In this document: positions 1-12,872 of the stretch, in pieces
Layout of the letters: each line of letters starts with the position of its first letter
Numbering within the stretch: position 1 is the first letter of the stretch
Assembly (NCBI RefSeq): GCF_014647795.1
Contig: NZ_BMPW01000031.1
Coordinates: forward strand, 32,789 to 96,788
From: Actinoplanes campanulatus
GTDB lineage: Bacteria; Actinomycetota; Actinomycetes; Mycobacteriales; Micromonosporaceae
Direction: 5' to 3'
DNA length: 64,000 nucleotides
Notes under the pieces: generated by a model
The model's input: only the letters and a program-made list of their open reading frames with translations
What the model was told of the DNA's origin: nothing
The model's database searches: none
Program-made: the position numbers and the translations under genes

Positions 1-98
1 ACACCTTGGGGCTAGTAGCGATCGACATGAACCCCGCGAATAGTTCCTTACCGTCCACCGGTCGGATCACCGATACCGCTCTTGAGGAGGATGGGTGC

Positions 99-686
99 AT
101 GCGCGACGACGACCACTGGGCCCGCTACAACTCCCATCAGGGTGACCGGCCGGTCCGTGAGCAGTGTGCCCGGGCCATGTCTCTGGCCGGGCCGGGCGCC
201 GGCCGGACCGCCACCGACCTCGGCTGCGGCGCCGGCGTGGAGACCTCAGCGTTGCTCGGCGCCGGCTGGCGGGTGGTCGCGGTCGACGGCGAGCCGGGCA
301 CGCATGTGCGCCTGTCCCGCGCCGCCGGGGACCGGCAGGAGATGTTGACGGTACGGACGACGCGTTTCCAGGACCTGTCGGAGCTACCGCCCACCGACCT
401 GATCTACGCCGGGTACTCGCTGCCGTTCCAGACCCGTACCTCGTTCGATCGGTTGTGGACGGTGCTCCGCGCCTCTCTGCGCCCCGGCGGCCGGATCGCC
501 GTCGACCTGTTCGGCGACCACGACTCGTGGGCCGGCGACCCGGACATGACGTTCCTCTCCGAGGCCGAGGCGCGGGGTCTCTTCGACGGTCTGGTGATCG
601 AGCACTGGCACGAGCGGGACGAGCCGGGCCCGGCGTTCAGCGGGCCGAAGCACTGGCACGTCTTCGAGGTGATCGCCCGTCTGTAG
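99..686 (+). CDS. Class I SAM-dependent methyltransferase
   Basis: Predicted 195-residue soluble methyltransferase. Residues 40-46 form the glycine-rich SAM-binding motif I (DLGCGAG), followed by the expected beta-strand ending in a VDGEPG acidic turn. The later segment with DLFGDHDSW and the Phe-rich C-terminus resembles small TehB/UbiE-like methyltransferases. The ATG at 99 was chosen over upstream in-frame starts because a GAGGAGG ribosome binding site lies at 84-90. The substrate cannot be told from sequence. It stands alone: upstream DNA shows no gene and downstream is a long non-coding block. Confidence 0.85.
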   Translation: MRDDDHWARYNSHQGDRPVREQCARAMSLAGPGAGRTATDLGCGAGVETSALLGAGWRVVAVDGEPGTHVRLSRAAGDRQEMLTVRTTRFQDLSELPPTDLIYAGYSLPFQTRTSFDRLWTVLRASLRPGGRIAVDLFGDHDSWAGDPDMTFLSEAEARGLFDGLVIEHWHERDEPGPAFSGPKHWHVFEVIARL

Positions 687-703
687 GTCCGCGTGTCGCT
701 TCC

Positions 704-990
704 GGTCTCTTTTCCGGTACGCGTGACTTCGCCCCGTCTCGTTTGGATCGTCCCGTCCGTGCGGCGCGAGCTTGCCGTGTGGTCCGGCCTGTGCCGCGCC
801 CGCCGGGCTGAGATCGGTTGGCTGCTCCCTCATGTCTTACCGGTCGCGCGGGGTGGGCGGTCACGGTCTCGCTGGCCAGGTGCCCATCGTGCCGACTCCC
901 GGCCGTCACGCCACTCGCGTCGGGTGGGTGCTCGCCCATGAGGACTGCCGAGGCACACGGAAGTCCCGCCGTCTGTCACTCACCGTGACA
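704..990 (+). repeat. Left arm of a ~290 bp imperfect inverted repeat
   Basis: Read on the plus strand, this segment aligns with the reverse complement of 1450-1738. From GGTACGCGTGAC at 716-727 the two arms align without gaps for about 103 bp, with roughly 80 identical positions by hand count. Similarity continues with small gaps to a perfect 15-mer (GTCACTCACCGTGAC, 975-989), which is itself a GTCAC-N5-GTGAC near-palindrome. The arm starts about 20 bp after the methyltransferase stop. No protein-like pattern was seen. Confidence 0.75.
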
Positions 991-1449
991 GGGGCGATGA
1001 AAGTGGAGGATGCGGTGTTTCCCGAGTGTGATTCCTGGTTGCTCCACCGGCGGCGTCACGTCACTCATCCGCACGGTTCCTGCCGGCAACTCCTTGATCA
1101 ACCCGGCAGTGGCCCCGGCTCGATCGGCTCCCCACGACTACGATCCGGATCATGGGTGATCGCCACGACTGGCGCGATCTTGTGCCCTGACGGCCGCTAC
1201 ACCGGCAATGAAAACCCAACGTCGGCGAACAATAGTCAATCATGAAGCCTGATGTGTGCCTCGACGGCAACCAACACTCAAGATCATGCCAAGGGGCAAC
1301 GAGGCACCAAGATCCCAAGCCGTGACCGGCTCGCCAGCCCCATCGACTGCCGAGAGCACGTCACCTCGCGGAGCGACCTCGACGCTATCGGCGACCCCGC
1401 GGGAAAGGGTCTCGGGAGCAGCACCGATCCATCACACGATTACCGTATC
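991..1449. other. Non-coding spacer between inverted repeat arms
   Basis: No credible gene was found. Open frames of 70-157 codons cross it in several phases, but none has a good ribosome binding site, a recognisable domain or coding-like composition. Base composition is visibly less GC-rich than in the flanking genes around 1190-1290. With the two arms it fills the entire 1.07 kb gap between the methyltransferase and the convergent reductase gene. Confidence 0.55.
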
Positions 1450-1738
1450 GGTCACGGTGAGTGACTCCCGACGGGTTCCGCGTCCCGTGACCGTCGTCAA
1501 CCGCGACCAACCACCCACCCGCCGCGACCGGCGGCGCGGCCGGAAGTGGGCACGCCGGCTGCCTGGCGAGCACGGCCGCGACCACTCACCCAGCGTGACC
1601 GGCGGCACCTGAGTGGGGTGGCCCACCGATCTCCGCCCGGCGGCCGCGGCACGGGCCTGACCACGACGCGAGCGAGCACCGCACGGACGGAACGATTCAA
1701 ATAGGGCGAAACGGCGTCACGCGTACCCCAAAGAAGCC
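1450..1738 (-). repeat. Right arm of the ~290 bp imperfect inverted repeat
   Basis: This is the reverse-complement partner of 704-990. The matching outer 12-mer is GTCACGCGTACC at 1716-1727 and the matching inner 15-mer is GTCACGGTGAGTGAC at 1451-1465. It ends about 20 bp before the stop of the reductase on the minus strand. The arms may be two inverted copies of a dispersed extragenic element or the ends of a non-autonomous mobile element. No target-site duplication or transposase could be identified. Confidence 0.75.
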
Positions 1739-1758
1739 TGACCTCGATCGCCGAACGT

Positions 1759-2985
1759 CTAGAGCCGCTCGGTGGTGATCTCCAGACCGGCCGCGCGGAG
1801 GCGGTCGACCAGGGCGTCACCGATCCCGGTCGCGGGGGTGAGCACGCCGCCGGGTGACTCCGGCAGGCGGTCCCGGTCGAGGGCCAGTGCCAGGGCGGAC
1901 TCACCGAGCATCACGGCGGTCGCCGCGTACCCCGGATCGCCTTTGGCCTTGACCCGCGCGCGATAGCGCGCCCCCGACGAGGTCGTGGTGAAGATGTCCA
2001 TGGTGAAGTGACCGTTGCGCCGGGCGTTCTCGTCCGGCCCGGTGCCGGGCGCCGGCAGGATCCGGTCCAGCAGGAACCGGGCCGGGGGCAGCGCGAAGCC
2101 GATCACCAGGCCGTTCAGCGCACCCTTGACGGCCAGCGCGGCGGCCGGGCCGCTCACCCGCATCGCCTCGCGGTAGCGGAAGCGGGGGCCGTACGCCCAG
2201 CCGCGCAGCGCGTTGCTGCGCCGGACCACCCGGGTGTTGTAGGACGCCATCACGAACGGCGCGAGGTGACCGCGCACGCTGGCGTCCACGTCGGAGCCTC
2301 GCAGCGTCACCATGTCCGGCTGACGCCCGAGATCGGGTTCGGCCTCCCGGTCCGGGCTCAGCGAGTACGGGCTCGCACCCACCCGGCGCAGGCGACGGTC
2401 CTTCTTCATGACGTCGACCTGGTGCCGCATCGAGTCGATGGTGCCGCCGCTGAATCCGCCGCGCATCCGGGTCACGACGAGCGTGGTGTCGGTCAGTTCC
2501 CCGGCGTCGTCCGCGCGTACCGCCGCATGCAGGACGTGCACCCCGATGTCGGACGGGATCGAATCGAAGCCGCAGGAGTGCACGATCCGTGCGCCGGTGC
2601 GCTGCGCGGTCGCATGGTTCTCGTCGATGCTGTCCCGGGCGAACAGCACCTCACCGGTGAGGTCCACATAGTCGGTGCCGGTGGCGGCGCACGCGCGGGC
2701 GAGCGGCCGGCCGTATTTCGCGTACGGGCCGACGGTCGTCAGCACCACACGGGCGCGCCCGGCCATCGTGGTCAGCGCGGGTTCGTCGTCGGCGTCGGCG
2801 ACCACGATCGGCCAGTCGACGCCGAGGTCACCCGCGACCTTCTCCAGTTTCGCGCGGGAGCGTCCGGCCAGCGCGATCCGGGTGCCGGCCGGCGCGTGTT
2901 CGGCCAGGTGACGAGCGGTCAGCACGCCGACGAAACCGGTTGCGCCGTAGACGATGACGTCCAGTTCGCGTTGTGGATCGTTCAT
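1759..2985 (-). CDS. Saccharopine dehydrogenase-like NAD(P)-binding reductase (trans-acting enoyl reductase family)
   Basis: Predicted 408-residue oxidoreductase. The N-terminus carries a Rossmann motif GATGFVG at residues 14-20, followed by AGRSRAKLE and then TVGPYAKYG and TGEVLF, the pattern of saccharopine dehydrogenase-like proteins and mycobacterial Rv2449c/Rv2953-type trans-acting enoyl reductases. The ATG at 2985 is preferred because GGAGGTGAC precedes it; the open frame continues upstream to 3255 but that extension has no family character. In related proteins the enzyme reduces double bonds in lipid or polyketide intermediates, but no polyketide synthase is nearby, so the substrate is unknown. 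It converges with the repeat block downstream. Confidence 0.82.
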   Translation of the reverse strand: MNDPQRELDVIVYGATGFVGVLTARHLAEHAPAGTRIALAGRSRAKLEKVAGDLGVDWPIVVADADDEPALTTMAGRARVVLTTVGPYAKYGRPLARACAATGTDYVDLTGEVLFARDSIDENHATAQRTGARIVHSCGFDSIPSDIGVHVLHAAVRADDAGELTDTTLVVTRMRGGFSGGTIDSMRHQVDVMKKDRRLRRVGASPYSLSPDREAEPDLGRQPDMVTLRGSDVDASVRGHLAPFVMASYNTRVVRRSNALRGWAYGPRFRYREAMRVSGPAAALAVKGALNGLVIGFALPPARFLLDRILPAPGTGPDENARRNGHFTMDIFTTTSSGARYRARVKAKGDPGYAATAVMLGESALALALDRDRLPESPGGVLTPATGIGDALVDRLRAAGLEITTERL

Positions 2986-3195
2986 GCCGTCACCTCCGCT
3001 TCGCTCCGGCGCCGCCATGAATCCAGGACTGAGCTGAATGATTCGCTCGCAAGCTCGCTCATGGCCGCAGATTGTGCACCCTCGGTGCAGAACATGCGAG
3101 CCGTCCAGGTGTTCGCGCGGTCGGCGCGCCGAGATCAACCCGTTATACATACAAAAATGATCAAAGACGCTAATTTGTGACCTGGAACAACTCCA

Positions 3196-3997
<802 letters not shown>

Positions 3998-4000
3998 AAG

Positions 4001-4073
4001 TGGGCCCGGCGCGATTTGAACGCGCGACCTACCGCTTAGGAGGCGGTTGCTCTATCCACTGAGCTACGAGCCC
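4001..4073 (-). tRNA. tRNA-Arg (anticodon CCT)
   Basis: On the minus strand a complete cloverleaf can be drawn. The acceptor GGGCTCG pairs with CGGGCCC (one G-T pair), the D stem is GCTC/GAGC, the anticodon stem ACCGC/GCGGT carries the loop CTCCTAA with anticodon CCT, and the T stem is GCGCG/CGCGC with loop TTCAAAT. The discriminator is A and CCA is not encoded. It decodes AGG, a rare codon in such GC-rich genomes. tRNA-Arg(CCT) is a known integration site in actinomycetes, but no integrase or repeated 3' end was seen nearby. Confidence 0.96.
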
Positions 4074-4097
4074 GACGCCCTGAGGGTACCAGCAGGC

Positions 4098-4130
4098 GGG
4101 GCCCGGGTCGGCGCGGCCGACCCGGGCCCC
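4098..4130 (-). terminator. Strong hairpin downstream of katG
   Basis: A near-perfect inverted repeat (GGGGCCCGGGTCGG pairing with CCGACCCGGGCCCC, 14-15 bp stem, 3-5 nt loop) sits 20 bp after the katG stop and 25 bp before the tRNA on the same strand. It lacks a T-tract, as is common for actinomycete terminators. It probably separates katG from tRNA transcription. Confidence 0.6.
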
Positions 4131-4149
4131 GGAGGGACTGCTACCGGCC

Positions 4150-6710
<2,561 letters not shown>

Positions 6711-9700
6711 ATGCGTTCCTACATACGCAGCGTGGGTGACGCCGGACGGTTCCTCCCAGTCCCGAGAACCCCTGCGGGGTTCCGTGCGCTGGGTGCCGCC
6801 GTCCTGGCGACCACGCTCGGTCTCAGCCTTACCGGCCCGGTTTCCGCCGCGACGGACGCGCCGTTCATCAGCGAGATCCACTACGACAACGCGGGCACCG
6901 ACAGCGGCGAGATGGTTGAGATCGAGGCCCCGGTCGGGTTCGACCTGAGTGGCTGGCAGCTCTACCTCTACAACGGCAGCGGCGGAGGCACGTACTCGCC
7001 GACCACCGCGCTCAGCGGGGTCGTTCCGGCCTCCGGCGTGCAGACCTACCCCATCGCCGGCCTCCAGAACGGCGCCCCGGACGGCCTCGCGCTGGTCAAG
7101 CCGGACGGCACGGTCGCCGAGTTCCTCAGCTACGAGGGCGTCCTCACCGCCACCAGCGGCCCGGCCGCCGGCCAGGCCAGCGTCGACATCGGAGTGTCCG
7201 AGGTGGGCACCGAGCCCGCCGGGCAGTCGCTGCAGAAGATCGACGGCGTCTGGACGGCGTCGGCCACCAGCACCTTCGGCACCCGCAACACGGCCACCCC
7301 CGAGGAGCCGGAAGAGCCGGAGGAGCCCGGGACCGGCTGTGCCGTCCCGGTCACCCACACGATCGCCGAGGTGCAGGGCACCGGCGCCGCCACCGGCCTG
7401 GCCGGCTCGACCGTCACCGTCGAGGGCGTCGTCACGGCCGACCACCGGACCGGCGGCTACAACGGCGTCTACGTGCAGACGGCCGGCAGCGGCGGGGACC
7501 GTCCGGTCACCGCGGGCACCGCGTCCGACGGCATCTTCGTCTACCTGACCTCGAACACCGCGAACCACCCGTCGGTGGCCGTCGGCGACCAGATCCGGGT
7601 GACCGGCTCGGTGAGCGAGTACAACGGGCTCACCCAGATCACCATCGCCGCGAAGGCCGACGTGCAGGTCTGCGCCACCGGCGCGACCCTGCCCGCCCCG
7701 GTTCCGCTGGCCCTGCCGCTGGACGACGCCGCCCGCGAGTCCGCCGAGGGCATGCTGGTCGCCCCGGTCGGCACCTACTCGGTCTCGGACGTCTACAACA
7801 CCAACCGGTACGGCGAGATCGTCCTCGCGGCCGGTGGCGCCCCGGCCCGCATCCCGACCGACGCGGCCCGGCCCGGCAGCGACGCCGCGGCCCAGCTCAA
7901 GGCCGCCAACAAGGCCGGCCGCGTGCTGCTCGACGACGGCCGGACCACCAACCTGTCCACGGCCGGCGTGGCCCCGCCGTACTTTTCGGCCACCGAGCCG
8001 TTGCGGGTCGGCGACACCGTGGAGAAGTTCGGCGCGAGCGTGCTGAGCTACGGCTTCAGCGAGTGGCGTTTCCAGCCGGCCACCCCGGTCGACGCGAGCA
8101 CCCCGGCGGCCGTCCGCACCTCGTTCAAGGCCACCAACCCGCGGACCGCCGCTCCGGCGAACGTCGGCGGCGACATCAGGGTCGCCAGCTTCAACGTGCT
8201 GAACTACTTCGTCCACTTCGGTGGCGAGGCACGTGGCGCGACCGACGCGGCGGCGTTCGCCAAGCAGGAAGCGAAGATCGTCAAGGCGATCACCGCCCTG
8301 GACGCCGACGTGGTCGCCCTCATGGAGATCGAGAACTCGGTCCGCTTCGAGGCGACCGAGACCCAGCTCGCGCTGAAGACCCTGGTCGCCGCCCTGAACG
8401 AGGCCGATGGCGCGGGCACCTGGGACTACGTCCGGTCGCCGGCCGAGCTGCCGGGCGCGGCCCAGCAGGACTACATCACCAGCGCGATCATCTTCAAGCC
8501 CGGTTCGGTGACGCCGAAGGGCGCCTCCCGGTCGGTCAACGACGAGACGGTGTGGGGCAACGCCCGCGAGCCGATCGCGCAGACCTTCACCTCGGGCGCC
8601 ATCGACTTCACCGTGGTCGCGAACCACTTCAAGTCGAAGAGCGCCTCGGTCACCCCGACCGGTGACAACGTCGACACCGGCGACGGGCAGGGCGCCTACA
8701 ACGGCGACCGGAAGCGGCAGGCGCAGGCGCTGGCCACCTTCGTCGAGGGCCTCGGCACCGACAAGGTGATCCTGCTCGGTGACTTCAACTCGTACGGCCA
8801 GGAGGATCCGCTCCAGGTCCTGTACGACAAGGGCTTCACCGACGCGCACCCCGCGGACAAGTTCTCCTACGTCTTCGGCGGTGAGTCCGGCTCGCTCGAC
8901 CACGCCCTGGTCACCGACTCGCTGAAGAGCCGCGTCACCGGCGTCGACATCTGGAACATCAACTCCGTCGAGTCGTTCGCCTTCGAGTACGACGGCTACG
9001 CGCCGTTCTACGCGGAGAACGCGTACCGCTCCAGCGACCACGACCCGGTGGTCGTCGGCGTGGAGACCGGGCTGACCGGCCCGGTCGACCTCCAGCTGCT
9101 GAGCATCAACGACTTCCACGGCCGGCTCGAGTCGCCGTCCACCTCGGGCGGCCAGGCCGTCGGTGGCGCCGCTCAGCTGGTCGGGCTGGTCGACCAGCTG
9201 CGGGCCGCGAACCCGAACACCGCGTGGATCTCCAACGGTGACAACATCGGCGCGTCGACCTTCATCTCCGCGATCGACAACGACAACCCGACCATCGACG
9301 CCCTGAACGCCGGTGGCCTGGCCGTCTCCGCGGTCGGCAACCACGAGTTCGACAAGGGCCTCGCCGACCTGGTCGGCCGGGTCAGCGACCGGGCGGACTT
9401 CCCGCTGCTCGGCGCGAACGTGTACAAGGACGGCAAGCGCGTCCTGCCGGCCTACGACGTGCAGAACCTGGGCGGCGTGAAGGTCGGTTACATCGGTGTC
9501 GTCACCGAGCAGACCGCCTCGCTGGTCAGCCCGGCCGGCATCGCCGGCGTCGAGTTCCACGACCCGGTCGCCGAGGCGAACGCCCTCGCCGCGCAGCTCT
9601 CCGACGGCGACGAGGCCAACGGCGAGGCCGACGTGCTCGTGCTGCTCGCCCACGAGGGCGCGCCGACCGAGCACATCGGCTCGGCCGAGGCCCTGGCGGC

Positions 9701-11555
9701 GGACCCGGTGTTCGGCCCGTTCACCCGGGTGAGCGCCGAGATCGACGCCATTTTCAGCGGCCACACCCACCAGCCGTACGCCTTCCAGATCCCGGTCCCG
9801 GGCGTGCCCGGCAAGACCCGCCCGGTCGTCCAGGCCGAGGACTACGGCGAAAAGCTGGGCAAGGTCGTCCTGACCTTCGACCCGGCCACCGGTGAGGTCA
9901 CCGCCTCCACCTCCGAGCTGATCACGGTGGCCGGCTACCCGTCGAACACCGCGGTCGCCGGCATCGTCGCCGCGGCCAAGACGAACGCCACCGAGCTGGG
10001 CAAGCAGCAGCTCGGCAAGATCTCCGGCGACATCAAGCGGGCCTACACGGCCGCGGGCGCCGAGGACCGTGGCGCCGAGTCGGTGCTCGGCAACCTGATC
10101 GCCGACGTCCAGCTGGACCAGACCACGGACGCCGGCCGTGGCGGCGCGCAGATCGCCTTCATGAACCCGGGTGGCCTGCGGGCCGACCTGCTGTACGGCA
10201 CCGACGGCACGATCACCTACTCGCAGGCGTTCGCGGTTCAGCCGTTCGCCAACGACGTGGTGACCCAGACCCTCACCGGCGCCCAGATCAAGCAGGTGCT
10301 GGAGGAGCAGTGGCAGCCCGCCGGGGCCTCACGTCCGGTGCTGCACCTCGGCTCGTCGAAGGGGCTTACCTACTCCTACGACGTGAACCAGGCGCGCGGC
10401 TCGAAGATCATCGCATCGACGCTCAAGCTGAACGGGGTCACCCTCGACCCGAACGGCACCTACCGGGTCACGTCGAACTCGTTCCTCGCCACCGGTGGTG
10501 ACAACTTCACCACCCTGGGCAAGGGCACGAACAAGGTGACGACCGGCGACAACGACCTCACCATGCTGGTCAACTACTTCGCCGCGCACACGCCGATCAC
10601 CGCGGACACCACGCCGCGCAGCACGGCGGGCGTCCTGGACGCCACCGCCCCGACGGGCACCTACGCCCTGAACACGGCGGCGCTCTGGCCCGGTCAGACG
10701 GTGACGCTGACCGAGACCGCGCTGGACGACGACGTCAGCGACAACGCGAAGATCACCCGGGTGGTGAACTGGGGCGACGGCAGCGCGGCTGAGACCCTGG
10801 CGGCCGGCACGACCACGGCGACCCACCGGTACGCCGCGGCCGGCGGCTACCAGGTGACCGTGACCCTCACCGACGAGGTGGGCAACAGCGGCCCGGCGGC
10901 CTTCACCGGCGCGTCCACCGTCACCGTGGCGGCGCAGGCCGGCCGGTACACGCTGGACCCGAAGGCGATCTGGGCGTCGCAGTCGGCCACCCTGGGCCTC
11001 AGCGGCGTCACCGGCGCCACCGAGATCTCGGTCGACTGGGGCGACGGGGTCACCACCCGCTCCTCGGTGAACAACGCGACCGTGTCGCACGCGTACACCA
11101 GGGCCGGTCTGTTCACGGTCAAGGCCACGCCGGTCAACCCGGCGGGCAACGGGACCACGGTGACCGTCGGCAGGATCCTGGTCGCCCAGGACTTCTTCGC
11201 CCCGGAGATCCTCCTGAACGAGCCGCGCAACGAGGAGCGGATCTCGTCCTGGCAGACCCTTTCCGGCTCGGCGTACGACCTGGGCATCGGCGTCGCGACC
11301 GCGAACGCCAAGCTGGTCCAGGAGCGGTCCGGCAAGTGGTACTACTACGCGGCCGGCACGTGGACCCGGGCGACCTCGGAGCGGGACGCCCAGGCCAGGG
11401 CCGCGGTGGTCAGCGCCGCCCCGGACGCCAAGGGCAACTGGAGCATCGCGCTCACCGGCGTCGGCAAGGGCAAGCTGGTGATCAGCTACTGGGCTGAGGA
11501 CAGGGTCGGCAACGACTCGAAGGTCCGCGTCCACACCGCTCGCATCACCAGGTAA
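6711..11555 (+). CDS. Secreted ExeM/NucH-type nuclease fused to a 5'-nucleotidase, with PKD-like tail
   Basis: Predicted 1614-residue exported multidomain enzyme. A signal peptide covers residues 1-46 (ending GPVSAAT). It is followed by a lamin-tail domain (about 48-190), a Pro/Glu linker, an OB-like ExeM region (about 205-440), and an endonuclease/exonuclease/phosphatase domain (about 493-783; VASFNVLNYF, LMEIENS, LLGDFNSYG, SDHDPVVVG). A 5'-nucleotidase then spans about 790-1310: LSINDFHGRLE, NGDNIGAS, GNHEFDKG, HEGAP and SGHTHQPY for the two-metal site, and MNPGGLRADL in the C-terminal nucleotide-binding domain. Two PKD-like repeats with WGDG motifs (about 1320-1500) and a C-terminal adhesion-like region follow. 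It likely degrades extracellular DNA and dephosphorylates the nucleotides. The start has GGAGG upstream, and a terminator hairpin follows. Confidence 0.93.
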   Translation: MRSYIRSVGDAGRFLPVPRTPAGFRALGAAVLATTLGLSLTGPVSAATDAPFISEIHYDNAGTDSGEMVEIEAPVGFDLSGWQLYLYNGSGGGTYSPTTALSGVVPASGVQTYPIAGLQNGAPDGLALVKPDGTVAEFLSYEGVLTATSGPAAGQASVDIGVSEVGTEPAGQSLQKIDGVWTASATSTFGTRNTATPEEPEEPEEPGTGCAVPVTHTIAEVQGTGAATGLAGSTVTVEGVVTADHRTGGYNGVYVQTAGSGGDRPVTAGTASDGIFVYLTSNTANHPSVAVGDQIRVTGSVSEYNGLTQITIAAKADVQVCATGATLPAPVPLALPLDDAARESAEGMLVAPVGTYSVSDVYNTNRYGEIVLAAGGAPARIPTDAARPGSDAAAQLKAANKAGRVLLDDGRTTNLSTAGVAPPYFSATEPLRVGDTVEKFGASVLSYGFSEWRFQPATPVDASTPAAVRTSFKATNPRTAAPANVGGDIRVASFNVLNYFVHFGGEARGATDAAAFAKQEAKIVKAITALDADVVALMEIENSVRFEATETQLALKTLVAALNEADGAGTWDYVRSPAELPGAAQQDYITSAIIFKPGSVTPKGASRSVNDETVWGNAREPIAQTFTSGAIDFTVVANHFKSKSASVTPTGDNVDTGDGQGAYNGDRKRQAQALATFVEGLGTDKVILLGDFNSYGQEDPLQVLYDKGFTDAHPADKFSYVFGGESGSLDHALVTDSLKSRVTGVDIWNINSVESFAFEYDGYAPFYAENAYRSSDHDPVVVGVETGLTGPVDLQLLSINDFHGRLESPSTSGGQAVGGAAQLVGLVDQLRAANPNTAWISNGDNIGASTFISAIDNDNPTIDALNAGGLAVSAVGNHEFDKGLADLVGRVSDRADFPLLGANVYKDGKRVLPAYDVQNLGGVKVGYIGVVTEQTASLVSPAGIAGVEFHDPVAEANALAAQLSDGDEANGEADVLVLLAHEGAPTEHIGSAEALAADPVFGPFTRVSAEIDAIFSGHTHQPYAFQIPVPGVPGKTRPVVQAEDYGEKLGKVVLTFDPATGEVTASTSELITVAGYPSNTAVAGIVAAAKTNATELGKQQLGKISGDIKRAYTAAGAEDRGAESVLGNLIADVQLDQTTDAGRGGAQIAFMNPGGLRADLLYGTDGTITYSQAFAVQPFANDVVTQTLTGAQIKQVLEEQWQPAGASRPVLHLGSSKGLTYSYDVNQARGSKIIASTLKLNGVTLDPNGTYRVTSNSFLATGGDNFTTLGKGTNKVTTGDNDLTMLVNYFAAHTPITADTTPRSTAGVLDATAPTGTYALNTAALWPGQTVTLTETALDDDVSDNAKITRVVNWGDGSAAETLAAGTTTATHRYAAAGGYQVTVTLTDEVGNSGPAAFTGASTVTVAAQAGRYTLDPKAIWASQSATLGLSGVTGATEISVDWGDGVTTRSSVNNATVSHAYTRAGLFTVKATPVNPAGNGTTVTVGRILVAQDFFAPEILLNEPRNEERISSWQTLSGSAYDLGIGVATANAKLVQERSGKWYYYAAGTWTRATSERDAQARAAVVSAAPDAKGNWSIALTGVGKGKLVISYWAEDRVGNDSKVRVHTARITR

Positions 11556-11566
11556 CACGAGCAGCG

Positions 11567-11600
11567 AGAAGGCCCCCGCCGTACGGTGGGGGCCTTCTTG
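11567..11600 (+). terminator. Rho-independent terminator after the nuclease gene
   Basis: A hairpin with stem GGCCCCCGCC/GGTGGGGGCC extended by AAGAA/TTCTT around a GTAC loop, followed by TTGTTT, begins about a dozen bases after the stop. The T-rich tail and stable stem make this a convincing intrinsic terminator. Confidence 0.88.
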
Positions 11601-11635
11601 TTTGCGAGGTTTTGTCGATATTTACTATAGAAACG

Positions 11636-12859
11636 GTGGGTTATTCGACGATTGTCAAGAAAGTCGGCGCGGGGCTGCTCGGCGCCGTCACCGTGACCGC
11701 CATCGGCACCGCCGTGCCCGTGGCCGCCGCGCCGGCCACCGATTCCGTGCTGACCTGGTACGACGCCACCGCGGCGGCGATCACCGCCGGTGGAGCCGAC
11801 ACCCAGGTGACCAACGGCCGCACCTGGGCGATCGGCTGGCTGGCCGCGGCCCGGGCACAGAGCGGCTCCCCCGCGAAGGCCTACCAGCGCGCGGCCCTGG
11901 CCGGAGCGGTCCACCGGACCCTGATCACTCTGACCCCCACCCAGGCCGCCGCGGCCGACACCGTGCTCGCCGCCGACCTCGCCACCATCCCGGACGGGCC
12001 GGCCAAGGACCGGGGGCTCGCCGCCGGCCGGGACGAGGCCGCCGACCTGATCGCCGAGCGGGCCGGGGACGGGCTCGACCCGGCCTCGGTGAACAAGCCG
12101 TTCCCGGTGCCGGCCGCCGTGCGCGGCATCTGGCAGCTCACCCCGCCGGCGTACGCCCCGGCCACCCAGTACGGCAACCGGGTGGCCCGCCCGTTCGCCC
12201 TGCGCCGCGCCGCCCAGTTCCGTCCGGCCCCGCCCCCGGCGCTCGACTCGGCCCGGTACCGGCGGGACATCGCCGAGGTGAAGGCGTACGGCGCGGCGAA
12301 CAGCAAGGTCCGCACCCGGGCGCAGACCGCCACCGCCACCTTCTGGCTCGGCTCGTCGTACGTGCTCTACACCCCGATCCTGCGGGCCGCCGTCGAGCAG
12401 TCCCGTGGCCCGGTCGCCGAGCGCACCCGGCTCGTCGCCCTGTTCCACGTCGCCTCGGTCGACACCCAGATCGCCACGTCCGACGCCAAGTACGCGTACC
12501 GGCTGTGGCGCCCGGTCACCGCGATCCGGGCCGGCGGCGACGCGGAGTGGCTGCCGCTGCACGCCACCCCGGCGCATCCGGACTACCCGAGTGGGCACAA
12601 CACGTACTCCGGCTCGGCCGAGCAGATCCTGACCGTGCTGTTCGGCCCGAAGGCGCGCGGCGCGTACACCGTCCCGAGCCCCTCGGCGCCCGGTGTGACC
12701 CGCACCTACACCGACTGGAAGGTGCCGAGTCTGGAGAACGTGGACGCCCGCGTCTGGTCCGGCATCCACACCCGTTTGGCCGACGAGGCCGGCATCAAGC
12801 TCGGTAAGGATGTGGCCGCGAACACCGTCCGCAACGCCCGGACGCTCCTCGCCGGATAA
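11636..12859 (+). CDS. Secreted vanadium haloperoxidase / PAP2-superfamily enzyme
   Basis: Predicted 407-residue exported protein with an N-terminal hydrophobic signal (VGAGLLGAVTVTAIGTAVPVAAAP). The C-terminal half carries the three PAP2/vanadium-site motifs: K285 with RP seven residues later, PSGH with His321, and the R-x5-H segment with His378, which would coordinate vanadate or phosphate. The length and the spacing between motifs fit vanadium-dependent haloperoxidase-like proteins, but substrate class (halide oxidation or phosphoester hydrolysis) cannot be decided. The GTG at 11636 sits about eight bases after a TACTAT -10 element, suggesting a leaderless message; a TTG at 11612 is the alternative start. 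A terminator separates it from the gene before. Confidence 0.85.
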   Translation: MGYSTIVKKVGAGLLGAVTVTAIGTAVPVAAAPATDSVLTWYDATAAAITAGGADTQVTNGRTWAIGWLAAARAQSGSPAKAYQRAALAGAVHRTLITLTPTQAAAADTVLAADLATIPDGPAKDRGLAAGRDEAADLIAERAGDGLDPASVNKPFPVPAAVRGIWQLTPPAYAPATQYGNRVARPFALRRAAQFRPAPPPALDSARYRRDIAEVKAYGAANSKVRTRAQTATATFWLGSSYVLYTPILRAAVEQSRGPVAERTRLVALFHVASVDTQIATSDAKYAYRLWRPVTAIRAGGDAEWLPLHATPAHPDYPSGHNTYSGSAEQILTVLFGPKARGAYTVPSPSAPGVTRTYTDWKVPSLENVDARVWSGIHTRLADEAGIKLGKDVAANTVRNARTLLAG

Positions 12860-12872
12860 CTCTTCCGCTACG

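Noticed and set aside
772-1612. Several 60-157 codon frames in the inverted-repeat block
   Set aside because: No ribosome binding sites or domains, and the differences between the two repeat arms show no codon-position pattern, so coding is unlikely.
4001-4073. Integrated element at the tRNA-Arg
   Set aside because: No integrase, no repeated tRNA 3' end and ordinary house-keeping genes on both sides.
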